A DNA stretch of 64,000 nt from Sediminihabitans luteus. GTDB lineage: Bacteria > Actinomycetota > Actinomycetes > Actinomycetales > Cellulomonadaceae. The position numbers and the translations under genes are program-made. Positions 42,842-58,197 of this stretch are shown piece by piece. A model generated the notes under the pieces. The model was not told the DNA's origin. It saw only the letters and a list, made by a program, of their open reading frames with translations, and ran no database searches. Position 1 is the stretch's first letter. Every line of letters begins with the position of its first letter. The DNA lies in the NCBI RefSeq assembly GCF_002797595.1, contig NZ_PGFE01000004.1, positions 248,001-312,000 of the forward strand. Reading direction: 5' to 3'.

Positions 42842-43786
42842 ATGAGCGAAGCCAACTCCCAGTCCTCGTTCGACGTGCGCGGCGCGGTCGACCTCGCCGC
42901 GCTGAACCGCCCCAAGTCCCCGCCCCCGGGCGAGCCCGGCGGCGCGCCGTCGGCGGGCGGGTACGTCGTCGACGTCACCGACGAGACGTTCGCCCAGGTG
43001 GTCCAGGACTCGACCACCTACCCGGTGATCGTCCTGCTGTGGATCCCGACGGACCAGGCCAACGCGCAGGTCGGTGCCGACCTCGGTGCGCTCGCCGACG
43101 AGTACGCGGGCAGGTTCCTGCTCGCGCGCGTCGACGCTGAGGCGTACCCGCAGGTCGTCGCGGCGTTCCAGGTCCAGGGCGTGCCCACGGTCGTCGCGGT
43201 GCTCGGCGGTCAGCCGGTCCCGCTGTTCCAGGGCGGGGCGCCCGTCGAGCAGATGCGCGACGTGATCGACCAGGTTCTCGCCGCCGCCGAGGCCAACGGC
43301 GTCACGGGGCGCGCCCCGCTCGCGGGCGAGGCGGCCGCGACCGCGGAGGTCGCCGAACCCGTCGAGGAGCCGCTGCCGCCCCTGCACCAGGAGGCGTACG
43401 ACGCGATCGAGCGCGGCGACCTCGACGCGGCCGAGGCCGCCTACGTCACCGCGACCAGGCAGGACCCCAAGGACGACATGGCGCGGGCCGGTCTCGCGCA
43501 GGTCCACCTCATGCAGCGCACCGCGGGTGCGGACCTCGCGGCGGTGCGCACGGCCGCCGCCGACGCGCCGTCCGACGTCGACGCCCAGCTCGCGGTCGCC
43601 GACATGGACCTGCTGGGCGGCAAGGTCGAGGACGCCTTCGGGCGGCTGCTCGACCTGCTGCCGGGCGCGGACGCCGACACCAAGGAGAGCGTGCGGGTAC
43701 GCCTGCTCGAGTACTTCGAGGTCGTGGGCACGACGGACCCGCGCGTCGGCAAGGCGCGCCAGCGCCTCGCCGTGTCGCTCTACTGA
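42842..43786 (+). CDS. YbbN/CnoX-like thioredoxin-fold protein with TPR region
   Basis: A 314-residue cytoplasmic protein. The thioredoxin fold (~40-150) ends in VQGVPTVVAVLGGQPVPLFQG with the cis-proline, but the CxxC redox motif is replaced by IPTD after LLW, so it cannot act as a dithiol reductase. A Glu/Ala linker leads to a C-terminal TPR-like helical region (HQEAYDAIERGDLDAAEAAY, then VDAQLAVADMDLLGGKVEDA). This matches YbbN/CnoX-type chaperones that hold proteins for folding machines. Apparently leaderless. It ends just before the convergent glgB. Confidence 0.86.
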   Translation: MSEANSQSSFDVRGAVDLAALNRPKSPPPGEPGGAPSAGGYVVDVTDETFAQVVQDSTTYPVIVLLWIPTDQANAQVGADLGALADEYAGRFLLARVDAEAYPQVVAAFQVQGVPTVVAVLGGQPVPLFQGGAPVEQMRDVIDQVLAAAEANGVTGRAPLAGEAAATAEVAEPVEEPLPPLHQEAYDAIERGDLDAAEAAYVTATRQDPKDDMARAGLAQVHLMQRTAGADLAAVRTAAADAPSDVDAQLAVADMDLLGGKVEDAFGRLLDLLPGADADTKESVRVRLLEYFEVVGTTDPRVGKARQRLAVSLY

Positions 43787-43827
43787 CTGGTCGCCCTACC
43801 GAGTGAGCGCTCCACCGAGGCGTCGCT

Positions 43828-46089
<2,262 letters not shown>

Positions 46090-46239
46090 GCGCTCACCTT
46101 TCCACGTCACCGGTCGCCTCGCAGTGACGATCGTGTGTCGGGGCGGTCACGGGTTCGTCTCGACGCCCCGAAACGGCCCTCGCTGTCAGCCGCGGGTGCG
46201 ATGATCGCCCTCGCAAGGCTCCGAGAGTCAGGAGAGCAC

Positions 46240-48924
46240 GTGATCACGACAACGACGTCGACCGAGGTCAGCACCGTGCCGCCGAGGACGCGACCGCTCC
46301 ACGACGGGTGGACGGTCCGCGCGACGGGCGGGCGGGTGCACGAGTCGGTGGCGGGGGTGACGGTCCCCGCGACCGTCCCCGGGACAGTCCACACCGACCT
46401 GCACGCGGCCGGGCTGATCCCCGACCCGTACCTCGACGACAACGAGCGGCTGCTCGCCTGGATCGGCAGCTGCGACTGGGAGTACCGGACGACGTTCGAC
46501 TGGTCGGCGTGCGGGCACGACCACCACGACCTCGTGCTCGAGGGCCTCGACACCGTCGCGACGGTCCTGCTCAACGGCGCGGTCGTCGCCCGCACCGCGA
46601 ACCAGCACCGCTCGTACCGGGTGCCCGTCGCGGGTCGGCTCGTCGACGGCACCAACGAGCTCGTCGTCCGGTTCGCGTCGCCCGTGCGGTACGCGGACGC
46701 GCAGTCGCTCGCGCTCGGCTACCGCCCGCAGGTCAACCACCACCCGTTCAACGCGATGCGCAAGTCCGCGTGCAACTTCGGGTGGGACTGGGGCATCGAC
46801 GCCGCGACGGTCGGCATCTGGCGCCCGGTGTCGTTGCACTCGTGGTCGACCGCGCGCATCGCCGGGGTGCGTCCGCTCGCGTCGGTCACGCTGTCGGACG
46901 ACGCAGCCGGGCCGGGCTCGCCCGCGACGAGCGCTCCGGGCCGGGTCGAGGTGCACGTCGAGGTCGAGCGTGCGGAACCCGCGAGCACCGTCGGCACCGC
47001 CGCGGAGCCGCTCGTGGTGGACGTCTCCCTGGTCGGCCCTGCGGGTTCCGGGCCAGGGTCGCGGACGGCGTCCGCGACCCTGGCCCCGGACGAGTCCTCC
47101 GTGGTCGTCGTGGTCGACGTCCCCGACGCGGCGCTCTGGTGGCCGCGCGGGTACGGGGACCAGCCGTTGAGCGACGTCACGGTCGGGCTGCGCGCGGCGG
47201 CGACGTCGTCCGACACCGGGACCGACTCCCATGCCGGGACCGACGCGGCGACGGGCGCGTCGCTCGCGACCTGGGCCGGGCGCGTCGGGTTCCGGCAGGT
47301 CGCGCTCGAGATCGAGCCCGACGAGCACGGCACGTCGTTCCGGTTCGTGGTCAACGGCCGGCCGGTCTTCGTCAAGGGCGCCAACTGGATCCCGGACGAC
47401 GTCTTCCCGCACCGCGTGACCCGCGAGCGGTACGCCGCGCGCATCGCGCAGGCTGAGCAGGCCGGGATCAACCTGCTGCGCGTGTGGGGCGGCGGCATCT
47501 ACGAGGACGACGACTTCTACGACCTGTGCGACGAGCGCGGCCTCATGACGTGGCAGGACTTCCTGTTCGCGTGCGCCGCGTACGCCGAGGAGGAGCCGCT
47601 GGCCTCCGAGGTCGAGGCAGAGGCCCGCGAGCACGTCGCCCGACTGGCCGCGCACCCGTGCCTCGTGCTGTGGAACGGCAACAACGAGAACCTGTGGGGC
47701 CACCAGGACTGGGGCTGGGAGGCGCGCCTCGACGGCCGCACCTGGGGCCTCGGGTACTACACCGAGCTGCTGCCCGGCATCGTCGCCGAGCTCGACCCGG
47801 ACCGCCCGTACACGCCCGGGTCGCCGTGGTCCGGCACGTTCGACCGGCACCCGAACGACCCCGACCACGGGTCGGTGCACCTGTGGGAGCAGTGGAACCG
47901 CCGGGACTGGCCCACCTACCGCGAGGTCGTGCCCCGGTTCTGCGCCGAGTTCGGGTGGCAGGCGCCGCCCGCGTGGACCACGCTCACGCGCGCCGTGAGC
48001 GACGACCCGCTCACGCCCGAGTCGCCCGGCATGCAGGTGCACCAGAAGGCGGCGCAGGGCAACGACAAGCTCACCGACGGGCTCGTGCCGCACCTGCGGC
48101 TGCCGCAGGACATGCCGGGCTGGCACTGGGCGATGCAGCTCAACCAGGCGGTCGCCGTCCAGGCCGCGGTCGAGCACCTGCGCTCGTGGTCGCCGCGCTG
48201 CGCCGGGTCGATCATGTGGCAGCTCAACGACTGCTGGCCGGTGGTCTCGTGGTCCGCGGTCGACGGCGACGGCCGTGCCAAGCCGCTGCTGCACGCGCTC
48301 GCGCACGCGCACGCCGACCGCCTCGTGACGTTCCAGCCGCGGTCCCGCGACGGCGGGCCCGTCGTCCCCGGGGGACCGACGAGGCTCGAGGTCGTGGTCG
48401 TGAACGACACGTCCGCGCCGTGGTCGGGTGACCTCGTGCTGCGCCGTCTCGGGTTCGACGGCTCCGAGCTCGCCAGCGCGCGCGTGCTCGTCGCCGTCGA
48501 GGACCGCGGGGTTGTGAGCGTCCCCGTGCCCCACGACGTCGCCGCGGTCGGGGACCCCGGCGCCGAGCTCCTCGTGGCCGAGCTCGACGGCGTGCGCGGG
48601 CTCTGGTTCGTCGCCGAGCCCCGCGACTCGGCGCTCGCGGCCGCCGACCTCGACGTCGAGGTGACTCCTGACACCTCCGCGTCCGGTCCGTCGTCCGGTG
48701 CCGACGTCACGCTCGCGGTCACGGTGACCGCCCGGAACCTGGTGCGCGACGTGAGCCTGCTCGTGGACCGCGCGCACCCGGACGCGACGGTCGACGACAT
48801 GCTCGTGACGCTCCTGCCGGGCGAGTCGGTCACGTTCCGCGTGACGGCGCCCGGCGACGTCGACCCCGCGGCGTTCACGGACCCGCTGGTGCTGCGCTCG
48901 ACCAACGACCTGTGCGGGCCGTGA
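46240..48924 (+). CDS. GH2 beta-mannosidase
   Basis: Retaining exo-glycosidase releasing mannose from beta-mannosides. The 894-residue protein has the N-terminal jelly roll (PATVPGTVHTDLHAAGLI and CDWEYRTTF), the immunoglobulin-like linker domain with a long Ser/Thr/Gly-rich insert, and the TIM barrel with FVKGANWIPDDVFP, the acid/base Glu483 in WNGNNENLWG and the nucleophile Glu570 in CAEFGWQ. Late WQLNDCWPVVSWS is typical of mannosidases rather than galactosidases. No signal peptide, so cytoplasmic. GTG at 46240 with AGGAGAG at 46230-46236. No CelR-like site was found upstream. It interrupts the mak-glgB order. Confidence 0.92.
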   Translation: MITTTTSTEVSTVPPRTRPLHDGWTVRATGGRVHESVAGVTVPATVPGTVHTDLHAAGLIPDPYLDDNERLLAWIGSCDWEYRTTFDWSACGHDHHDLVLEGLDTVATVLLNGAVVARTANQHRSYRVPVAGRLVDGTNELVVRFASPVRYADAQSLALGYRPQVNHHPFNAMRKSACNFGWDWGIDAATVGIWRPVSLHSWSTARIAGVRPLASVTLSDDAAGPGSPATSAPGRVEVHVEVERAEPASTVGTAAEPLVVDVSLVGPAGSGPGSRTASATLAPDESSVVVVVDVPDAALWWPRGYGDQPLSDVTVGLRAAATSSDTGTDSHAGTDAATGASLATWAGRVGFRQVALEIEPDEHGTSFRFVVNGRPVFVKGANWIPDDVFPHRVTRERYAARIAQAEQAGINLLRVWGGGIYEDDDFYDLCDERGLMTWQDFLFACAAYAEEEPLASEVEAEAREHVARLAAHPCLVLWNGNNENLWGHQDWGWEARLDGRTWGLGYYTELLPGIVAELDPDRPYTPGSPWSGTFDRHPNDPDHGSVHLWEQWNRRDWPTYREVVPRFCAEFGWQAPPAWTTLTRAVSDDPLTPESPGMQVHQKAAQGNDKLTDGLVPHLRLPQDMPGWHWAMQLNQAVAVQAAVEHLRSWSPRCAGSIMWQLNDCWPVVSWSAVDGDGRAKPLLHALAHAHADRLVTFQPRSRDGGPVVPGGPTRLEVVVVNDTSAPWSGDLVLRRLGFDGSELASARVLVAVEDRGVVSVPVPHDVAAVGDPGAELLVAELDGVRGLWFVAEPRDSALAAADLDVEVTPDTSASGPSSGADVTLAVTVTARNLVRDVSLLVDRAHPDATVDDMLVTLLPGESVTFRVTAPGDVDPAAFTDPLVLRSTNDLCGP

Positions 48925-48997
48925 CCAGGGGCGAGCAGGGGTGACCACGGGTCGACACGGCTGACGAGCCGCGGCCTGCGCGGCGTCGGCCGCGGCG

Positions 48998-50410
48998 TCA
49001 GGTCCGGCCGCTGAGGATCCGGTCGACCGCGTCGAGCGGGATCCACGTCCAGTCGGGGCGGTTGCGGGACTCGTACACGACCTCGTAGAGCGCCTTGTCG
49101 AGCGCGAGGATGCGCACGATGGTCTGCGCGGCCTCGGCCTCGGCGTCCGAGGCCCCGGTCGCGACGCGGTACGCCTCGAGGAACGCGTCGCGGGCGCGCA
49201 CGTCCCAGGTGGGATCGCCCGGGCGGCCGACCGCGGCCGCGTAGTCGAACGAGCGCACCATCCCGGCGACGTCGCGGAGCGCGAGGTCGGCGCGCGTGCG
49301 CTCGGCGACGGGGCGCAGCGGTTCGCCCTCGAAGTCGAGCACCTTCCAGCCGTGGTCGCGCGAGTGCAGGACCTGGCCCAGGTGCAGGTCGCCGTGCACG
49401 TGCTGCATCCGGATCGGGGCGTCGATGCGGGCGAGACGCCCCTCGGCCGCGTCGAGGAACCCGACGATCTCGGCCGCGCGCCGCGAGAGCACGGGCGCCT
49501 TCGCGACGGCCTCGGCGGCGCGGCGGCGCAGGTCGTCGACGAGCCACCCGGCGTCGAGCAGCGGGCCGGGCTCGAACGCGCCCGCGAGCGCCGCGTGCAT
49601 GTCGGCCACGACACGGCCGAGGTCGGCGGAGAGCTCGGTGAACGACTGGTCCTGGCGCGCGTAGGAGCACGCGAGGTCGAACCCGTCGCGGCCGCCCGCG
49701 ACGAACTCGGTGAGCACGGCGAGGTGGGCCGTGCGGTCGGGGCCGAGCCCGGTCACCGAGTCGTGCTCGGCCGGCACGTCGGACTCCGCCCAGGTCGCGG
49801 TGAGCCAGGCGAGGGGGCGCGGGACGCCCCGCCAGCCGTGGGCAGCGAGCGCCCGGGGGATCGTGACGTCGGGGTTGGGGCCGATCGCGACGGCGCGCAC
49901 GACCTTGAGCATCGTGCCGCCGGCCACGGCGGGCAGGAGTACCGAGCTGTTGGACTGCTCGACGGTCAGGGCCCGCCCGCCGGTGAGGTCGGGGTCGGGC
50001 TCGGGGCCGCCTGCGCCGTCCTCCCACTGGGACGCTGCGAGGACGGCGGTCCAGAGCGCGGGGTGCGTCGCGCCGTCGTGCACCGTGACGGGGCCGTCGG
50101 GGGTCTCGAGGTGTCCGACGACGCGGGGGTCGTCCGCGGCGTCGGGCGCGGTCCCTGCGGGGGCGAGGATGAGCGGGACCTGGACGACGAGCTCGACGCC
50201 GTCGCCGACGAGCCGCAGCAGGTGCAGCTCGATGCGCAGCGGGGCGGGGGCGGGCAGCGCGAACGAGATCCAGGGCACGTGCGCGACGTCGACGCCCTTG
50301 ACGGGGTACCAGCGACGTGCGCGCATCCACGGGTCGAGGAGCGCGAGCAGGTCGTCGTCGGGCGGCGGCACGCGCTGCGCCTCGCCGAGCACACGGGGGG
50401 TCTCGTCCAC
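48998..50410 (-). CDS. mak: Maltokinase
   Basis: ATP-dependent phosphorylation of maltose to maltose-1-phosphate, the donor used by GlgE. The 470-residue protein has the N-terminal cap (WMRARRWYPVKG) and an aminoglycoside-phosphotransferase-like kinase lobe. It has the catalytic HGDLHLGQVL and the metal-binding VLDFEGEPLRP, the two standard motifs. The GTG start at 50410 has GAGG 8 nt upstream. treS is 46 nt upstream on the same strand, so glgE-treS-mak form an operon. It ends close to the convergent beta-mannosidase. Confidence 0.95.
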   Translation of the reverse strand: MDETPRVLGEAQRVPPPDDDLLALLDPWMRARRWYPVKGVDVAHVPWISFALPAPAPLRIELHLLRLVGDGVELVVQVPLILAPAGTAPDAADDPRVVGHLETPDGPVTVHDGATHPALWTAVLAASQWEDGAGGPEPDPDLTGGRALTVEQSNSSVLLPAVAGGTMLKVVRAVAIGPNPDVTIPRALAAHGWRGVPRPLAWLTATWAESDVPAEHDSVTGLGPDRTAHLAVLTEFVAGGRDGFDLACSYARQDQSFTELSADLGRVVADMHAALAGAFEPGPLLDAGWLVDDLRRRAAEAVAKAPVLSRRAAEIVGFLDAAEGRLARIDAPIRMQHVHGDLHLGQVLHSRDHGWKVLDFEGEPLRPVAERTRADLALRDVAGMVRSFDYAAAVGRPGDPTWDVRARDAFLEAYRVATGASDAEAEAAQTIVRILALDKALYEVVYESRNRPDWTWIPLDAVDRILSGRT

Positions 50411-50456
50411 GGATCGCCTCGTCGTTCGTCGGTGGTGGCTCGTGCGGTCCTCCCGG

Positions 50457-54214
<3,758 letters not shown>

Positions 54215-54221
54215 GTGCCCC

Positions 54222-54227
54222 AACCTA
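54222..54227 (-). promoter_or_regulatory. -10 box of the glgE operon (leaderless)
   Basis: TAGGTT on the minus strand, 7 nt before the GTG at 54214. Confidence 0.5.
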
Positions 54228-54346
54228 ACGAGCCGGGGCCGGTCCACGCACCAGGTGGGCCCCGCCGCGCGTCGGCGACCGCAGAGTTCACACGACCGTT
54301 GCACGACGAGCACGCGCTCAGGGGTGTGCTCCCAGGTCGATCTGCG

Positions 54347-54352
54347 TAAGGT
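54347..54352 (+). promoter_or_regulatory. -10 box of glgP (leaderless)
   Basis: TAAGGT ends 6 nt before the GTG at 54359. Confidence 0.5.
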
Positions 54353-54358
54353 CGATCC

Positions 54359-56956
54359 GTGAGAGCCATCCGACGATTCACCGTCCGCACCCTGCTGCCC
54401 GCCGCGCTCGCGCCCCTCGACGAGCTCGCGCACAACCTGCGCTGGTCGTGGCACACCCCGACCGCCGACCTCTTCTCGGGCGTCGACCCGGCGCTGTGGG
54501 ACGAGGTCCACCGCGACCCCGTCGCGATGCTCGGCGCGCTCGGGCCCGAGCGCCTCGCGGCGCTCGCGGGCGACGGCGCGTTCGTCGACCGCGTGCGCGC
54601 GGCGTCGGCCGACCTGCGCGAGTACCGCGAGGGTGAGCGCTGGTACCAGTGGCGCTCGCGCGAGATCGAGGCCGCGGGCGGCGAGGCGCTGCCCGCGTCG
54701 ATCGCCTACTTCTCGCCCGAGTTCGGCATCACGGCCGTGCTGCCCCAGTACTCGGGGGGCCTCGGGATCCTCGCGGGCGACCACCTGAAGTCCGCGAGCG
54801 ACCTGGGCGTGCCGATCGTCGGCGTCGGCCTGCTCTACGGCGCCGGGTACTTCAAGCAGTCGCTCACCCGGGACGGCTGGCAGGCGGAGACCTACCCCGT
54901 GCTCGACCCGGACGGCCTGCCGCTCACGGTGCTGCGCGAGGACGACGGCACGCCCGCGCGCATCACGATCGACCTGCCCGCGGGGCGCGTGCTGCACGCG
55001 CACGTGCGCGTCGCGACGGTCGGCCGCGTGCCGCTGCTGCTGCTCGACGCGGACGTGCCGGAGAACGACGACGCCGCGCGCAAGGTCACCGACCGCCTCT
55101 ACGGCGGCGGCGGCGAGCACCGGCTCCAGCAGGAGCTCCTGCTCGGCGTCGGCGGCGTGCGCGCGCTGCGCACCTGGTCGCGCCTGACCGGTGCGCCCGC
55201 GCCCGAGGTCTACCACACCAACGAGGGCCACGCGGGGTTCCTCGGCGTCGAGCGGATCACCGAGCTCGTGGGCGAGGGGCTCGCGTTCGACGAGGCGCTC
55301 GAGGTGGTGCGCGCCGCGACGGTGTTCACGACGCACACGCCCGTGCCCGCGGGCATCGACCGGTTCGGGCGCGACCTCGTCGCGCAGTACTTCGGGGGCG
55401 ACAACGAGGCCGCGGGCGTGCCCGTGGACCGGGTGCTCGCGCTCGGTGCCGAGAGCTACGACGGCGGCGACCCGGGCGTGTTCAACATGGCGCTCATGGG
55501 TCTGCGGCTCGGCGGGCGCTCCAACGGCGTCTCGCTGCTGCACGGCGAGGTCTCGCGCGGCATGTTCAACGGGCTGTGGCCGGGATTCGACCCGGCCGAG
55601 GTGCCGATCACGTCGGTCACGAACGGCGTGCACTCGCCCACGTGGGTCGCGCCCGAGATCCTCGACCTGCAGCGCGAGCGCCTCGGGATCGACCCGGTCG
55701 GCACCCCGACCGCGGGCTTCGACGCGTGGCTCGGCGACGGCGTCGGCGACGAGGAGCTGTGGGCGCTGCGTCGCACGCTGCGCACCCGGCTCGTCGAGGA
55801 GGCCCGCGCCCGGCTGCGGCGCTCGTGGCGCGACCGCGGGGCGAGCCCGGCCGAGCTCGGCTGGGTCGACGAGGCCCTCTCGCCCGACGTCCTGACGATC
55901 GGCTTCGCGCGCCGCGTGCCCACGTACAAGCGCCTCACGCTCATGCTCCGCGACCCCGAGCGCCTGCGCGCGCTGCTGACCGACCCGCAGCGTCCCGTGC
56001 AGCTCGTCGTCGCGGGCAAGTCGCACCCGGCCGACGACCAGGGCAAGCGCCTGATCCAGCAGCTCGTGCGGTTCACCGACGAGCACGACGTGCGGCACCG
56101 CATCGTGTTCCTGCCCAACTACGACATCGCGATGGCGCAGGACCTCTACCCGGGCTGCGACGTGTGGCTCAACAACCCGCTGCGCCCGCTCGAGGCGTCG
56201 GGCACGTCGGGCATGAAGTCCGCGCTCAACGGCGGCCTGAACCTGTCGATCCTCGACGGGTGGTGGGACGAGTGGTTCGACGGCGACAACGGCTGGGCGA
56301 TCCCGACCGCGGACGGCGTCGACGACCCCGACCGGCGCGACGACCTCGAGGCCGCGGCGCTGTACGACCTCGTCGAGCAGCAGGTCGCCGCGCGCTTCTA
56401 CGACCGCGACGAGCGGGGCGTACCGCCGCGCTGGCTCGCGATGGTGCGGCACACGTTCGCGTCGCTCGGGCCCAAGGTCCAGGCCACGCGCATGGTCGCC
56501 GAGTACGTCGAGCGGCTGTACGCACCCGCCGCGACGGCCGGGCGCGCGCTCGACGCCGCGGGGCACGAGCCCGCCCGCGAGCTCGCCGCCTGGAAGGCGC
56601 GCGTGCGCGCCAGCTGGTCGGGCGTGCGCGTCGACCACGTCGAGTCGGCCGGGATCGGCGAGGTGCCGCAGGTCGGCGACACGCTCACGGTGCGCGCCGA
56701 CGTGACCCTCGGCGACCTCGACCCGTCGGACGTCGAGGTGCAGGTCGTGCACGGCGCCGTGGGCGAGAACGACGTGATCTCGAGCTACGCGACCGCGCCG
56801 ATCGCGCTCGCCGAGTCGTACGAGGCCGGGCGGCACGCGTTCGTCGGCACCGTCACGCTCGACGCGTCCGGCCCGTTCGGGTACACGGTGCGCGTCGTGC
56901 CCACCCACGCGGGTCTCGTGAGCCCCGCCGAGATGGGGCTCACGGCCAACGCCTGA
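54359..56956 (+). CDS. glgP: Alpha-glucan phosphorylase
   Basis: PLP-dependent GT35 enzyme that releases glucose-1-phosphate from glycogen or maltodextrin. The 865-residue protein is of the bacterial/archaeal type with an N-terminal DUF3417 region (LLPAALAPLDELAHNLRWSWH), the barrel motif SIAYFSPEFGI, the glucan and phosphate regions (TVFTTHTPVPAG, FARRVPTYKR), and the PLP lysine Lys620 in GTSGMKSALNG. A ~120-residue C-terminal domain follows, beginning RASWSGVRVDHVE. GTG at 54359 with the leaderless-type -10 box. Divergent from glgE, its biosynthetic opposite. Confidence 0.95.
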   Translation: MRAIRRFTVRTLLPAALAPLDELAHNLRWSWHTPTADLFSGVDPALWDEVHRDPVAMLGALGPERLAALAGDGAFVDRVRAASADLREYREGERWYQWRSREIEAAGGEALPASIAYFSPEFGITAVLPQYSGGLGILAGDHLKSASDLGVPIVGVGLLYGAGYFKQSLTRDGWQAETYPVLDPDGLPLTVLREDDGTPARITIDLPAGRVLHAHVRVATVGRVPLLLLDADVPENDDAARKVTDRLYGGGGEHRLQQELLLGVGGVRALRTWSRLTGAPAPEVYHTNEGHAGFLGVERITELVGEGLAFDEALEVVRAATVFTTHTPVPAGIDRFGRDLVAQYFGGDNEAAGVPVDRVLALGAESYDGGDPGVFNMALMGLRLGGRSNGVSLLHGEVSRGMFNGLWPGFDPAEVPITSVTNGVHSPTWVAPEILDLQRERLGIDPVGTPTAGFDAWLGDGVGDEELWALRRTLRTRLVEEARARLRRSWRDRGASPAELGWVDEALSPDVLTIGFARRVPTYKRLTLMLRDPERLRALLTDPQRPVQLVVAGKSHPADDQGKRLIQQLVRFTDEHDVRHRIVFLPNYDIAMAQDLYPGCDVWLNNPLRPLEASGTSGMKSALNGGLNLSILDGWWDEWFDGDNGWAIPTADGVDDPDRRDDLEAAALYDLVEQQVAARFYDRDERGVPPRWLAMVRHTFASLGPKVQATRMVAEYVERLYAPAATAGRALDAAGHEPARELAAWKARVRASWSGVRVDHVESAGIGEVPQVGDTLTVRADVTLGDLDPSDVEVQVVHGAVGENDVISSYATAPIALAESYEAGRHAFVGTVTLDASGPFGYTVRVVPTHAGLVSPAEMGLTANA

Positions 56957-56970
56957 CGGCGCCACGCGTC

Positions 56971-57038
56971 GTCGGGCACCACCCGCCGTCGGGCACCCTT
57001 CGACGTCGGGCATCACCCGCCGTCCGGCCCGCTGCCGA
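56971..57038. repeat. 17-bp tandem repeat after glgP
   Basis: Units of 17 bp start at 56971, 56988, 57005 and 57022. Each begins GTCGGGCA or GTCCGGCC; the first and third differ by one base. It lies 14 nt after the glgP stop. Confidence 0.65.
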
Positions 57039-57054
57039 GGCAAACCCTTCCGCC

Positions 57055-57119
57055 GAGGTAGAACCGAGCGCGCGAGATAGAACCTCCCACGTTCTATCTC
57101 GCGCGCTCGGTTCTATCTC
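57055..57119. repeat. Left palindrome of the nuclease unit
   Basis: A perfect 25-bp inverted repeat (57059-57083 with 57091-57115), near-perfect to 30 bp, with the 7-nt loop CTCCCAC. It contains four 10-mers: GAGGTAGAAC (57055) and GAGATAGAAC (57074), then GTTCTATCTC (57091, 57110), the direct pair in each arm spaced 19 bp. The same element recurs at 58191-58255. It may serve as a terminator for glgP or as a protein or nuclease target. Confidence 0.9.
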
Positions 57120-57174
57120 GCGGGCCGTCGTCCACAGATGGGACCCGGACCGCACCGTGGCGGGCGTGTCCCGG

Positions 57175-57180
57175 CAGGCT
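57175..57180 (+). promoter_or_regulatory. Possible -10 box of the nuclease-like gene (leaderless)
   Basis: CAGGCT ends 6 nt before the ATG at 57187. It differs from the TAGGCT box used elsewhere in the window by one base. Confidence 0.35.
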
Positions 57181-57186
57181 GGCCGC

Positions 57187-58197
57187 ATGACCTCAGGCGT
57201 CCCCGGCAGCGACCGACCACCCGTCGTCGACCGACCACCCGTCGTCGACCGACCTCCCGGCGCCGGGCTGCCCCGGCCCGTGCGGTACGACGACGTCGGC
57301 CGGGCGCAGATCGAGCGTCGCGTGCGCGAGGGCACGCTGCGGCGGGTGCGTCGTGGCGTGTACCTGCCGCCCGCGACCGGCGACTCCGTCGCGACCCGGC
57401 GCACGGACGAGCACCGGGCGCAGGTCGTGGCGCTGACCGCGCGGCTCGGGACCGACCACTGGATCAGCCACGAGAGCGCGGCCGTGGTCTGGGGGTGCTG
57501 GACGTACCGGCTCGGCGGCCGGGTCCACGTGACGCAGCTCGGCAACCCGAGCGTGCGCGCCGCCGACACCTCGGTGCGCCGGCACTGGACGAGCCTCCCG
57601 CCCCGCGACCGCTCGCGCGTCGACGGGGTGCCGGTCACGAGCCTCGAACGGACCGTCGTCGACTGCGCGCGCGTGCTGCCGATGCCCGGCGCGCTCGTGG
57701 TGGCCGACTCGGCGCTGCGGCTCGGCGCGCGGCCCGCGCTGCTCGCGACGCTCGTCGACGAGGCCGTCGGACGTCGCGGGGTACGTCAGGCGCGGCGCGT
57801 CGTCGAGCTCGCGGACGGTACGTCGGAGTCCCCGGGCGAGACGTTGGTCCGGTGGGTGGCGCTCGACGCGGGCCTCCCGCCGCTCGTGGGACAGGTCGCG
57901 GTGCACACCTGGCAGGGTGCCTTCCGGCTCGACGCCGGGTGGCCCGACGTCCGCGTCGGGATCGAGTTCGACGGCAAGGTCAAGTACGGCGGGGGCCTCT
58001 ACGGGGACCCGCAGGAGCGGCTGCTCGCCGAGAAGGCCCGTCACGACGCGATCGTCGAGGCCGGCTGGACGCTGCTGCGTGTGACCTGGGCGGACCTCGC
58101 CGACCCCGAGTCGCTCGCGTCCAGGCTCCGCTCGGCCCGCTCGCGGGCGTTCGGTCGTCCGCGGCGGCCGACGGGCGGTGCGGCCGCCGCGAGATAG
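57187..58197 (+). CDS. Predicted nuclease: AbiEi-like N-terminus with DUF559/Vsr-like domain
   Basis: A 336-residue protein. Residues ~1-30 are a Pro/Asp-rich stretch from an imperfect 18-bp DNA repeat. Residues ~40-62 (IERRVREGTLRRVRRGVYLPP) resemble the winged helix of AbiEi-type antitoxins and related regulators. Residues ~210-310 have the layout of DUF559/Vsr-like endonucleases: SESPGETLVRW, Asp249, IEFDGKVKYG with Glu260, Asp262 and Lys264, then ERLLAEKARHDAIVEAGW and LLRVTWADL. Catalysis is not shown. The DNA target and role are unknown. The stop TAG (58195-58197) lies inside the first 10-mer of the right palindrome, and the gene is bracketed by the palindrome pair. Confidence 0.75.
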   Translation: MTSGVPGSDRPPVVDRPPVVDRPPGAGLPRPVRYDDVGRAQIERRVREGTLRRVRRGVYLPPATGDSVATRRTDEHRAQVVALTARLGTDHWISHESAAVVWGCWTYRLGGRVHVTQLGNPSVRAADTSVRRHWTSLPPRDRSRVDGVPVTSLERTVVDCARVLPMPGALVVADSALRLGARPALLATLVDEAVGRRGVRQARRVVELADGTSESPGETLVRWVALDAGLPPLVGQVAVHTWQGAFRLDAGWPDVRVGIEFDGKVKYGGGLYGDPQERLLAEKARHDAIVEAGWTLLRVTWADLADPESLASRLRSARSRAFGRPRRPTGGAAAAR

